Both the position numbers and the translations under genes were made by a program. From contig NC_134353.1 of the NCBI RefSeq assembly GCF_048569485.1, forward strand, positions 529,883,008-529,947,007: a stretch of DNA of 64,000 nt, written 5' to 3'. The notes beneath the pieces were generated by a model, which worked only from the letters and a program-made list of their open reading frames with translations, made no database searches and had not been told where the DNA came from. This DNA is from Anomaloglossus baeobatrachus (taxonomy: Eukaryota; Chordata; Amphibia; Anura; Aromobatidae). Shown piece after piece: positions 45,814 through 57,790 of the stretch; the first letter of the stretch is position 1; every line of letters begins with the position of its first letter.

Positions 45814-46739
45814 ATGAACGTGCCTTGTGCAGTAAGGAATTATCCGGTTCCTGGACTAAGAGGCTGTGCAGGGGCTGCATTCAGCAGACTGTCAGAGGAA
45901 CAGTCGGGATTTACCTCCAATCTCCGTTCCATCATACGGGAAGAGGTCAGGGATTCCCTCAAATCACTGTCTGGGGCGCAGAGCGCTGGGGCTTCTAAAC
46001 CCCCTTCGCTTACCCACGAGGACTCTGATGGGGAATGTGATTCCCCTGGCTCTACTTCCCGCTCCTCTTCAGATAGCGACACAGGAGGTCAACAGTGCTT
46101 CCCGATCGAAAATATGAAGAAATTGGTAAAGGCGGTACAAACCACTATGGGCATCCCAGATGAGAAACCTGACAAATCTATACAGGATCGGATGTTCGGG
46201 GGCATGGAGCAGAAAAAACGGCGCTCCTTCCCAGTGGTGGATAGAGTACAAGCTTTAATTACCAGGGAATGGAAGAAGCCTGGTAAGCGTTCCCTTCCAG
46301 GCGCCTTTAAAAGGAAATATCCGTTTGAGGAGGCCTCCTGCTCCACCTGGGATAAGGCTCCAAAATTGGATGTTGCGGTCGCTAAGGCGTCTAGAAAATT
46401 TGCCTTACCATTTAAGGACATGGGTTCATTGAAAGACCCTTTGGATAAAAAGGCGGATCACTTCCTGAAGAATACCTGGGAAGCTTTTGCTGGAGGACTG
46501 AGACCCGCCATTGCTGCTACGTGTACGGCTAGATCCCTGACTATATGGATAGATGAACTGGAAGACCAGTTTAGATCAAGGGCACCTAAGGAAGAGATTG
46601 CTTCCTCCCTCTCCAAATTACGAGGAGCGGCGGCCTTCCTTGCGGACGCCTCGGCGGGCTCCACTAAGTCGGCGTCCCTCTCCAATGCGGCTAGAAGAGC
46701 TCTTTGGTTGAAATGCTGGCCGGGGGATATGCAAACTAA
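45814..46739 (+). pseudogene. DIRS gag-like region (fossil)
   Basis: Helical and Ser-rich sequence with 'SNAARRALWLKCWPGD'. It is homologous in position to 'LSNSAKRVLWLKTWKGD' in the third DIRS fossil (58175-58225) and to the 'AVASANSLAIRRILWLREWK' segment of the first. The long frame ends in a Harbinger-like MITE. Named by this three-way similarity. Confidence 0.65.
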
Positions 46740-47331
46740 GGCGGGCTTTGCACGTTGCGACATCGCAGGCCGATGCTGCGATGTCGCACGCGATAGTGCC
46801 CGCCCCCGTCGCAGGTACGATATCGTGTGATAGCTGGCGTAGCGAAAACTATCGCTACGCCAGCTTCACACGCGCTCACCTGCCCTGCGACCGTCGCTCT
46901 GGCCGGCGACCCGCCTCCTTCCTAAGGGGGCGGGTCGTGCGGCGTCACAGCGACGTCACACGGCAGGCGGCCAATAGGAGCGGAGGGGCGGAGATGAGCA
47001 GGATGTAAACATCCTGCCCAGCTCCTTCCTTCCGCATATCCTACGGAAGCCACAGTGACGCCGGTAGGAGATGTTCCTCGCTCCTGCGGCTTCACACACA
47101 GCGATGTGTGCTGACGCAGGAGCGAGGAACAACATCGCACCTGTCGCTGCACCGGCATTATGGAAATGTCGGAGGCTGCAGCGATGATACGATTACGACG
47201 ATTTTGCGTTCGTTAATCGTATCATCCAGGCTTTACACACTACGATATCGCATGCGATGCCGGATGTGCGTCACTTTCAATTTGACCCCACCGACATCGC
47301 ACCTGCGATGTCGTAGTGTGCAAAGCCGCCC
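46740..47331. mobile_element. Harbinger-like MITE, 592 bp, inside DIRS fossil
   Basis: TSD TAA (46737-46739 and 47332-47334). Inverted ends 'gcgggctttgcacgttgcg' and the reverse complement of 'gtagtgtgcaaagccgccc'. It is the same subfamily as 4507-5098 in opposite orientation and is exactly the same length. It is therefore younger than the DIRS copy it interrupts. Confidence 0.88.
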
Positions 47332-48635
47332 TAAGTCTAAATTTTGCAATATCCCTTGTGAGGGGGAGTATCTGTTTGGGCCGGTCCTGGATGACATCCT
47401 GGAGAAGGTTAGCGACAAGAAAAGTGGCTTTCCTTTTCCGTCATCAAGGCGGTCCTTTCGGAAGAAGCCAGTTCGCCGGAATACCCAGCCAAGGGATCGG
47501 AATACCTGGTCCGATAGAAAGAAACCGGGAAAGGGGTTCATGTTCAAGGGGCCCTCAAAAGATCAGCATAAGTCATCCAAGTGACTCGCTTTTCCAGGTC
47601 AGAGGGAGACTCTCTCAGTTCCTTCCGGCTTGGGAAAGGATTTCATCCAGTTCATGGATCCTGGGCCTAATAAAATCAGGCCTCCGGCTCCCCTTCCATC
47701 ACCCTCCTCCTCAACGATTCCTGGTTACCCCTCTACGTCGTTCTCCTGCGGAACAGCTGGCTTTGGAAGCAGAGATCAAACACCTCCTCTTCAAGAAGGT
47801 TCTGATGCAAATTCCCACACAAGAACAAGGGGACGGATTCCACTCCACCCTCTTTCTGGTGAGAAAGCCTGACGGGTCCTATCGCACCATCATAAACCTG
47901 AAAACCCTCAACCAGTTCCTTCACATCGACAGCTTCAAGATGGAGTCCGTGAAGTCCATTGTGAAATATCTGTATCCCCAATGTCACATGGCAGTCATAG
48001 ACTTAAGCGATGCATACTATCATGTCCCGATCCACTCTCTCTTCCAATGCTTCCTCAGAGTAGCCATACACATGGGCAGTCGGGTCTGCCATTTTAAATA
48101 CAAAGCTTTCCCCTTCGGTCTGGCCATCGCCCCAAGAATATTTACAAAGCTAATATCGGAAGTATCCGCATATCTGCGTCAGAGGGAAGTCCTTCTAATT
48201 CCTTATCTGGACGACTTCTTGATTGTGGGCACCTCAGCCCGCCATTGTGCAGCTCTTCTGCGGCAGGTGCAAGCCTCCCTGTGGGAGTTGGGCTGGTTGA
48301 TCAACACAGAAAAGTCCAGGTTAATCCCATCCAAGGTTCAGCTGTTTCTGGGACTCACTTGAGACTCAAACACTCAGATGTGTCATCTACCACACTCCAA
48401 GGTGGAAGCCCTCCAGTCCCAGATAGACCGGACTCTGCGGTGCAAGTGCATGTCTCTCAGGGGTGCGATGTCCCTTCTGGGCTCCCTCACTTCGGCCATC
48501 CCGGCTGTCCGATGGGCTCAGTCACACACCCGGGTCCGGCAGTGGAACGTCTTGCAGCATCAGACCACTCATGGGGATCATCTGGACAGTCTCATAGTTC
48601 TCGGCCTCACACGCTCCAGTCCCTCTATTGGTGGC

Positions 48636-48960
48636 TGAAGCCTAATTACAGGCGAAACGGCCGTCGTCCCCTGTGAGGAGCCGGCATGCAGGTCTCCTCC
48701 CGCTAATGATTTTATCCTGCACTGAAATTTTGAAATAAAGAACTTCGGACACAACAACGGTAATTGCGGTCAATTTCTTCTGCTACATATTGAATGGGAC
48801 ACTTACTTTTGTGACCAGCACGTTGCTCCCAGATTATATACTCTGCTGGTGATATATGTGCATACAAGTGTGTTTCCAAACGGTAATAGAAGCATACAAG
48901 TGGTGCAGGGCTCATTTTTTCCTTGTTCGTTTGCACTTATATATATAGATACTGCAATAC
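48636..48960 (+). mobile_element. Penelope-like leader fragment with hammerhead-like motif
   Basis: CTGAAG at 48635-48640, then a 'cc..gg' stem and GAAAC at 48654-48658, followed by the palindrome ACGGCCGT (48657-48664) and C. This is the arrangement of small Penelope hammerheads, although the CUGANGA box is imperfect. It directly abuts the DIRS reverse transcriptase sequence. Confidence 0.5.
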
Positions 48961-49443
48961 CACTGTTGCAGTATAAAGTGAAAATCTGTCTCCCATGGAG
49001 CTCAGACTACAGATGAGCTCCAAAGAGTACTGAGATAAGTGTCAGGGGTCAACAGCAGACGTCAAACTGTCATAACCCATTGGTTCCCATGATCGCATCA
49101 AGGTTAAGGGGTTTACTAATAGCCTGCATCAGTCACACACAGAGCTCAGAACCTGGGTGCCCTTCACACATGCAGACCCCTTACCAGGATGGTAATTTAC
49201 ATATTAATGTTGAAAGGGGATAACAAATAGGGTTTTGACATGCATCTTGGCAAATAATGTTGCATGTAGCCTGGCCTTGAATTGGTATAGCTAATCATGT
49301 TTGTTTTTTGACAATAATGAGGCCTGAGCTACAGTGACTTTTGTAATCCTACTGGTTCGACTTTAGCTATGGCTGCCATCCAAAGTAATACATTGAGTTG
49401 TATGCATTTGGTTGCAATACAGCTGCCATTTAGTTAAAATCAG
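48961..49443. other. No gene seen
   Basis: Mixed-composition sequence between the Penelope-like fragment and the hAT-like element. No domains or inverted ends identified. Confidence 0.5.
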
Positions 49444-49451
49444 TCAGCAAT

Positions 49452-51780
49452 TAGTGCTGAGTGGGCCCGGACTATAAATGTCCGGATTCACGCGGTTTCA
49501 GCACTATTTCCGGGCCCGACCCGGGCGCGGGATTCCGGCTGCACAATACGGAATCGGCAATTAACAAAAATGAAAAAAAAAACAATAAATAAATTAGCGT
49601 TTCATACTTACCGAGACTCTGTCATGGCGGCACACTGCTTCCGGGTTGCGCTTTCACATCCTGTGCTATGCACGCAATCACACAGCTTTCGTGTTTTCCC
49701 CGCCAACCGGCCGTCCTCTCAGCGGTGATTGGTTGCAGGCTGACGCGCCCCCCAGCCTGTGACAGTCTCTGCCGCAGTCATCGCTTATCGCGGCTCAGTA
49801 ATAGGCTGCACTCAGAGCGGACATTCTTCTCTATAGCTGCTCGCTCTGACATGTAGCAGTGATGTATGTGTCACCGTGGGACTTCTCCTGTGGATTACGT
49901 CAGAGCTGCAGGGTGTTTGGGCTTAATAAAGAGGTGAAGCAGGGTGTGTTTTGTACTTTATTCCAAATAAAGGATTGTTCTGTGTCTGTGTTTATTTACT
50001 GTCATTTACAGGTTTGTGTGATGCAGGTATCTGATAGACGCCTGTGCCATCACACAAAGCTAGGGTTTAGCAGCAGCCGTGCGCCGCGATTAACCCCTGC
50101 TATTACCCCGACTGGCACCACATCACACCAGCGGGAAGAGCCGGTATCGCACACCGGTATGGTCACACCTAATAGATGCGGCAATACCGGGCGGCTGCGG
50201 GCTGAGGATATACCAGCCCTCAGCCGGCGTTATCATGGCTGGGGATGAAGATTAGGGGGGACCGCATGTCGTTTTTTTTTTATTATTTATTTAAAAAAAA
50301 AAGCAAGCGTTTTTTTTTCTACGCCGCAGTCACACTTGTGAGGAACTCCCGCGAGTCTGACATCGCAGAACAGCTGCAAACTTCTGACAGGAGCGTGCAT
50401 GTGTTTCTAGGTACATGCACGCTCATGTTCAGACAGCAGCAGGCTGTGCCGGGTGATGTCAGACCCGCACGAAAATTGCATCCCTTGGCCCCCAAAAGTA
50501 AAAAAAAATTAAAAAAATACTGCCACAGGTGGAAAATTGTTGTTGAAAGCTGGTGCAGGCGATTTCAGCACCAAATGTGCACCTCCTGGCAAGAAACCAC
50601 GGCAAAAATCGCGGAAAAATAACCACGGTAAAAACCGCGGCAAAAACCGCTGCATAAAAAATGCGTTTTTTTGCCAGGAGGTGTAGATTGGATGCAGGAA
50701 TATGGTGTAAAAATCACAGCATAAAATTTGCATCCCTTGGCCCCCAAAAATAAAAAAAAAATTCTGCCACAGGTGGAAATTTGGTGCTGAAAGCTGGTGC
50801 AGGCGATTTCAGCACCAAATGTGCACCTCCTGGCAAGAAACCTCGGAAAAATGACGTCGGAGCTGCAGGGTGTTTGGGGTTAATAAAGAGGTGAAGCAGG
50901 GCGTGTTTTGTACTTTATTCAAAATAAAGGATTGTTCTCTGTGTCTGTGTTTATTTACTGTCACTTACAGGTTTATGTGATGCAGGTATCTGATAGACGG
51001 CTGTACCATCACACTAACCGTGGGTTTAGCAGCAGCCATGCGCCGCTGCTAATCCTGCTATTACCCCAACTGGCACCGCATCACGCCAGCGGGAAGAGCC
51101 AGTAGCGCACACCAGTATGGTCACATCTAACAGATGCGGCAGTACCGGGCGGCTGCGGGCTGAGGATATACCAGCCCTCAGCTGGCGTTATCTCAGCTGG
51201 AGATGAAGATTGGGGGGGCCGCACGTCGTTTTATTTTTTGTTGTTTTTTTTTACTTTCACCGGAATCACGCATGCGAGGGCCTCACGCGAGTCTGCCATG
51301 GCAGCACCCGGCAAAGCCTCGCACGTGTGACTCTGGGCACTGTATACACAGCACAGATAACTGTGCTGCCGAGTGTTTACCACCGTGAACTGAACTGACC
51401 GACAGTGCACTGCTTTCCCCGCCCACCGGCCGTCCTGGCGCCTGTGATTAGTTGCAGTTAACTGACACGCTGACACTCAGGATGGGGGCGTGTCTAGCTG
51501 CAATCAACATGCGCCGGTGGGCGGGGAAAACAATGAGAATTGAATTGTCAGCTCCGGAAGGTAACAGCGTGACCCGGAAGGAGTGTGCCGCCATGACAGC
51601 GCCTTGATGAGTATGCCGCGCTCGCTCCTAGCCCCCTAGCCCTTCCACAAATGTTTTTAACCTCCGGATTCCGGTCCCCATTGACTTATATGGGCACCGG
51701 ATTCCGGAGCGGATTGGACATATTTTTAAGTCTGTTAATGATCCGCCGGCCCCGGATTATTGGCATCCCGCTCAACTCTA
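49452..51780. mobile_element. hAT-like non-autonomous transposon (2329 bp)
   Basis: Flanked by the 8 bp duplication TCAGCAAT (49444-49451 and 51781-51788), as hAT transposases make. Ends 'tagtgctgagtgggcccgg' and the reverse complement of 'tggcatcccgctcaactcta' are imperfect inverted repeats. The interior has a direct duplication: 49880-50260 resembles 50860-51225 (both with 'gagctgcagggtgtttggg' and 'aaataaaggattgttctgtg'). A second pair, 50520-50600 and 50765-50845, shares 'gcaggcgatttcagcacca'. There is no transposase. Confidence 0.75.
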
Positions 51781-52534
51781 TCAGCAATATAAAAAGTGTG
51801 GCCCAGGCCTAAACTGCAATACATGTAGATGAGGGTTTAAAAACTAAATTCTGCATAAAAATGCATGGCAACATTTTAGTACAATCTTGAAAGAATTGTC
51901 CAACATAGGAAAAAATATTTTAGGCTTGGATGTGCTAGAAAATGAAACATTTTCCGAGGCCTGCTGTATTAAAAAGTCAGAGAGATACTGCGGATGCATC
52001 CATAGACAGGGCCGTATTTGCCACTAGTCACCCGTGGTCCCGTGCCTAGGGCGGCACGTTGCGATGGGCGGCACTTTCTGGCAGCAAAAAAAAAAAAAAA
52101 AAATATATATATAATTTTTTTTTTTTACATCCCCGCCCCCCGTCCCTCCCTCCGTTACAGTCGGCTGTGTTCGGGGGGGGGGGGGGTGGTTGAGAGGGAG
52201 GAGAGGCGCACTTCTGTCTATTTAAATACATGGCGGGCGCCAGGCATGGTGAGCTGATTAACCCCGGAAGTTCCATCGCCTGCACTTCCGGGGTCAGAGG
52301 CGCGCGGGCGCGACAATCAGCTCACTGCCCCGTGCTGCAGCGTCCAATGCTGCAGACGACACACGCCGCGGAGGAGGACGCGTCTGAAGCTGGAGCCAGC
52401 CAGAAGAGGAGCCAGCCAGAGCAGGGCGGCGGGCACCGGAGCAGGTAAGGCAGAGGCAGAGCCTAGAATGTATGGGCTCCTTACAGGTTAGTTGATGATC
52501 GTTGCGATGCCTCTTTTTGTCCACTATAATCATG

Positions 52535-55500
52535 CAAGGGGAGGCTGGGGGGAAAGAGGCTGAGGCTGGGGGAGGCTGGGAAGAGAGAGAGGCTGGGCAG
52601 AGAAAGAGGCTGAGGCTGGGGGGAGGCTGGGAAGAGAGAGAGAGGCTGAGGCTGGGAAGAGAGAGAGGCTTAGGCTGGGGGGAGGCTGGGAAGAGAGGCT
52701 GAGGCTGGGGGGAGAGAGGCTGGGGGAGAGGGAGGCTGGGGGGAAAGAGATGCTGAGGCTGGGGGAGAGAGAGGCTGAGGCTGGGGGGAGAGAGGCTGAG
52801 GCTGGGGGGGGAGGCTGGGGGGAGAGAGAGGCTAAGGCTGGGGGGGAGGCTGGGGGGAGAGAGAGGCTGGGGGGAGAGAGGCTGAGGCTGGGGGGAGAGA
52901 GAGGCTGAACCTGCGGGGGAGGCTGGGGGGAGAGAGAGGCTGAGAGGAGAGAGGCTGATGCTGGGGGAGGCTGGGGGAAGAGGGAGGCTGGGGGGGGAGG
53001 CTGGGGGGAGAGAGGCTGAGGCTGGGGGAGAGGCTGGGGGGAGAGAGAGGCTGGGGCTGGGGGGAGAGAGAGGCTGAGGCTGGGGGGGGAGGCTGGGGGG
53101 AGAGAGGCTGAGGCTGGGGGGGAGGATGGGGAGAGAGAGAGAGGCTGAGGCTGGGGAGGAGAGAGGCAGATGCTGGGGGAGGCTGGGAGGAGAGAGACTG
53201 ATTCTGGGGGAGGCTGATGCTGAGGGAGGCTGATGCTGGGGGAGGCTGGGAGGGGGAGGGGGAGGGTTGGAGGAGGGAAGCTGATGCTGAGGGAGACTTG
53301 GAGGAGGGAGGATGTTGCTGGGGGAGGCTGGGAGGAGGGAGGCTAATGCTAGGGGAGGCTAGGAGGAGGAAGGCTGATGCTGGGGGAGGCTGGGAGGAGG
53401 GAGGCTGATGCTGGGGGAGGCTGGGAGGAGGGAGGCTGATGCTGGGGGAGGTTGGGAGGAGGGAGGCTGATGCTGAGGGAGGCTGGGAGGAGGGAGGCTG
53501 AGGCTGGGGGAGGCTGGGAGGAGGGAGGCTGAGGCTGGGGGAGGCTGATGCTGGGGGAGGCTGGGAGGAGGGAGGCTGATGCTGGGGGAGGCTAGGAGGA
53601 GGGAGGCTGATGCTGGGGGAGGCTAGGAGGAGGGAGGCTGATGCTGGGAGGAGGGAGGCTGATGCTGGGGGAGGCTAGGAGGAGGGAGGCTGATGCTGGG
53701 AGGAGGGAGGTTGATGCTGGGGGAGGCTGGGAGGAGGGAGGCTGATGCTGAGGGAGGCTGATGCTGAGGGAGGCTGATGCTGGGGGAGGCTGGGAGGAGG
53801 GAGGCTGATGCTGGGGGAGGCTGGGAGGAGGGAGGCTGATGCTGGGGGAGGCTGGGAAGAGGGAGGCTGATGCTGGGGGAGGCTGGGAAGAGGGAGGCTG
53901 ATGCTGGAGGAGGCTCATGCTGGGGGAGGCTGGGAGGAGAGAGGCTGATGCTGGAAGAGGCTCATGCTGGGGGAAGACGGGAGGAGAGAGGCTGATGCTG
54001 GGGTAAGCTGGGAGCAGGGAGGCTGATGCTGAGGGAGGCTGGGGGGACAGAGGCTGATGCTGAGGGAGGCTGAGGGAGGAGGGAGGCTGAGGGAGGAGGG
54101 CGGCTGATGCTGGGAAGAGGGAGGCTGATGCTGGGGGAGGCTGGGAGGAGGGAGGCTGATGCTGAGGGAGGCTGGGAGGAGGGAGGCTGATGCTGTGGGA
54201 GGCTGATGCTGAAAGAGGCTGATGCTGGTGGAGGCTGGGAGGAGAGAGGCTGATGCTGGAGGAGGCTCATGCTGGGGGAGGCTGGGAGGAGCGAGGCTGA
54301 GGCTGGGGGAGGCTGGGAGGAGGGAGGCTGAGGCAGGCTGATGCTGGGGGAGGCTGGGAGGAGGGAGGCTGATGCTGGGGGAGGCTTGGAGGAGGGAGGC
54401 TGATGCTGGGGGAGGCTAGGAGGAGGGAGGCTGATGCTGGGAGGAGGGAGGCTGATGCTGGGGAAGGCTAGGAGGAGGGAGGCTGATGCTGGGAGGAGGG
54501 AGGTTGATGCTGGGGGAGGCTGGGAGGAGGGAGGCTGATGCTGAGGGAGGCTGATGCTGGGGGAGGCTGGGAGGAGGGAGGCTGATGCTGGGGGAGTCTG
54601 GGAGGAGGGAGGCTGATGCTGGGGGAGGCTGGGAAGAGGGAGGCTCATGCTGGGGGAGGCTGGGAAGAGGGAGGCTGATGCTGGGGGAGGCTAGGAGGAG
54701 GGAGGCTGATGCTGGGAGGAGGGAGGTTGATGCTGGGGGAGGCTGGGAGGAGGGAGGCTGATGCTGAGGGAGGCTGATGCTGAGGGAGGCTGATGCTGGG
54801 GGAGGCTGGGGGAGGAGTGAGGCTGATGCTGGGGGAGCCTGGGAGGAGGGAGGCTGATGCTGGGGGAGGCTGGGAAGAGGGAGGCTGATGCTGGGGGAGG
54901 CTGGGAAGAGGGAGGCTGATGCTGAAGGAGGCTCATGCTGGGGGAGGCTGGGAAGAGAGAGGCTGATGCTGGAGGAGGCTCATGCTGGGGGAAGATGGGA
55001 GGAGAGAGGCTGATGCTGGGGTAAGCTGGGAGCAGGGAGGCTGATGCTGAGGGAGGCTGGGGGGACAGAGGCTGATGCTGAGGGAGGCTGAGGGAGGAGG
55101 GAGGCTGAGGGAGGAGGGCGGCTGATGCTGGGAGGAGGGAGGCTGAAGCTGGGGGAGGCTGGGAGGAGGGAGGCTGATGCTGAGGGAGGCTGGGAGGAGG
55201 GAGGCTGATGCTGTGGGAGGCTGATGCTGAGGGAGGCTGATGCTGGGGGAGGCTGGGAGGAGAGAGGCTGATGCTGGGGGAGGCTGGGAGGGGGAGGAGG
55301 GAGGCTGATGCTCTGGGAGGCTGATGCTGGGGGAGGCTTGGAGGAGGGGGCTGGGAGGAGGGAGGCTGATGCTGGGGGAGGCTGGGAGGAGGGAGGCTGA
55401 TGCTGGGGGAGGCTGGGAAGAGGGAGGCTGATGCTGGGGGGAAGCTGGGAGCAGGGAGGCTGATGCTGGGGGAGGCTGGGAGGAGAGAGGCTGATGCTGG

Positions 55501-55740
55501 AGGAGGCTCATGCTGGGGGAGGCTGGGAGGAGGCTGATGCTGGAGGAGGCTCATGCTGGGGGAGGATGGGAGGAGAGAGGCTGATGCTGGGGTAAGCTCG
55601 GAGCAGGGAGGCTGATGCTGAGGGAGGCTGGGGGGAGAGAGGCTGATGCTGGGGGAGGCTGGGGGGAGAGAGGCTGATGCTGGGGGAGAGGCTGCTGCTG
55701 GAGGCGGGGGGAGAGAGGCTGCTGCTGGGGGAATGGAAGA
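52535..55740 (+). repeat. G-rich minisatellite, ~31 bp unit (~100 units)
   Basis: Units resemble 'ggctgatgctgggggaggct' followed by 'gggaggaggga'. The first ~700 bp are shorter GAGAGAGGCTG variants and the rest is more regular. Longer near-identical blocks recur inside it (for example 53915-54080 and 54915-55100). Minus-strand Pro/Ser-rich frames are artefacts. Confidence 0.95.
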
Positions 55741-56049
55741 GAGGTGCCAATGCTAGAGACAGAGGACAAGGGTTGAGGGATAAAGCAATGACAATATCGA
55801 TGGGGGGGAGTGTAAGGACTCAGAATAAGAGGGGGGCAGCATTGGGAGCTCATTATGGAGAAGGGGCAGCATGTGTGGGCTCAGTATGGAGTGGAACAAT
55901 GTAGGGGAGTCAATATCAAGAGTGGGGTAGTGTGTGTGTGTGTGTGTGTGTGTGTGGGTCTCAGCATAAGCGCTAGTGTGGTGGTCTTAGTATGATGAGT
56001 GGGGCAGCATGGAGGTGTCATTATGGAAAAGAGGAAGGCAGCATTAGGA

Positions 56050-57790
56050 GCTCATGGAGAGGGGCAGCATGCATGGGACATTGTGAGGAGGGGGCAGCAT
56101 GCATGGGACATTGTGAGGAGGGGGCAGCATGCATGGGACACTGTGAGGAGGGGGCAGCATGCATGGGACACTGTAAGGAGGGGGCAGCATGCATGGGACC
56201 TTGTGAGGAGGGGGCAGCATGCATGGGACATTGTGAGGAGGGGGCAGCATGCATGGGACATTGTGAGGAGGGGGCAGCATGCATGGGACATTGTGAGGAG
56301 GGGGCAGCATGCATGGAACATTGTGAGGAGGGGGCAGCATGCATGGGACATTGTGAGGAGGGGGCAGCATGCATGGGACATTGTGAGGAAGGGGCAGCAT
56401 GCATGGGACACTGAGGAGGGGGAAGCATGCATGGGACACTGAGGAGGGGGAAGCATGCATGGGACATTGTGAGGAGGGGGCAGCATGCATGGGACACTGA
56501 GGAGGGGGAAGCATGCATGGGACATTGTGAGGACGGGGCAGCATGCATGGGACATTGTGAGGAGGGGGAAGCATGCATGGGACACTGAGGAGGGGGAAGC
56601 ATGCATGGGACATTGTGAGGAGGGGGCAGCATGCATGGGACATTGTGAGGAGGGGGCAGCATGCATGGGACACTGTGAGGAGGGGGCAGCATGCATGGGA
56701 CACTGTGAGGAGGGGGCAGCATGCATGGGACATCGTGAGGAGGGGGCAGCATGCATGGGACATTGTGAGGAGGGGGCAGCATGCATGGGACATTGTGAGG
56801 AGGGGGCAGCATGCATGGGACACTGAGGAAAGGGAAGCATGCATGGGACATTGTGAGGACGGGGCAGCATGCATGGGACACTGTGAGGAGGGGGCAGCAT
56901 GCATGGGACACTGAGGAGGGGGAAGCATGCATGGGACATTATGAGGAGGGGGAAGCATGCATGGGACATTGTGAGGAGGGGGCAGCATGCATGGGACATT
57001 GTGAGGAGGGGGCAGCATGCATGGGACATTGTGAGGAGGGGGCAGCATGCATGGGACATTGTGAGGAGGGGGCAGCATGCATGGGACATTGTGAGGAGGG
57101 GGAAGCATGCATGGGACACTGAGGAGGGGGAAGCATGCATGGGACATTGTGAGGAGGGGGAAGCATGCATGGGACACTGAGGAGGGGGAAGCATGCATGG
57201 GACATTGTGAGGAGGGGGCAGCATGCATGGGACACTGAGGAGGGGGAAGCATGCATGGGACATTGTGAGGACGGGGCAGCATGCATGGGACATTGTGAGG
57301 AGGGGGAAGCATGCATGGGACACTGAGGAGGGGGCAGCATGCATGGGACACTGAGGAGGGGGAAGCATGCATGGGACATTGTGAGGAGTGGGAAGCATGC
57401 ATGGGACATTGTGAGGACGGGGCATCATGCATGGGACATTGTGAGGAGGGGGCAGCATACATGGGACATTGTGAGGAGGGGGCAGCATGCATGGGACATT
57501 GTGAGGAGGAGGAAGCATGCATGGGACACTGAGGAGGGGGAAGCATGCATGGGACATTGTGAGGAGGGGGCAGCATGCATGGGACATTGTGAGGAGGGGG
57601 CAGCATGCATGGGACATTGTGAGGAGGGAGCAGCATGCATGGGACATTGTGAGGAGGGGGAAGCATGCATGGGACATTGTGAGGAGGGGGCAGCAAGCAT
57701 GGGACATTGTGAGGAGGGGGCAGCATGCATGGGACATTGTGAGGAGGGAACAGCATGCATGGGACACTGTGAGGAGGGGGCAGCATGATG
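56050..57790 (+). repeat. 30 bp / 28 bp minisatellite (~58 units)
   Basis: The main unit is 30 bp ('gcatgggacattgtgaggag' then 'ggggcagcat'), with interspersed 28 bp variants 'gcatgggacactgaggaggg' then 'ggaagcat'. Every junction makes the palindrome 'atgcatgcat'-like core GCATGCAT. Since 30 is divisible by three, frames of up to ~590 codons appear on the minus strand; they are not genes. Confidence 0.96.

Larger units (their letters stand above)
44765..48635 (+). mobile_element. DIRS-type retrotransposon fossil, plus strand
   Basis: Leader from 'ccagcacccatgatggcacc', then a gag-like region (about 45600-47580, with a MITE inside at 46740-47331), then a reverse transcriptase region (about 47590-48362) with 'LRVAIH', 'FPFGLAIAPRIF' and the active-site 'YLDD' near 48210. 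Similarity stops near 48635, where Penelope-like sequence begins, so the RNase H and recombinase parts are not present here. It is broken, with several interruptions. Confidence 0.82.

Noticed and set aside
53592-55853. Minus-strand Pro/Ser-rich frames resembling a mucin or proline-rich protein
   Set aside because: They read through the ~31 bp G-rich satellite inside a hAT-like element; no non-repeat coding sequence is attached.
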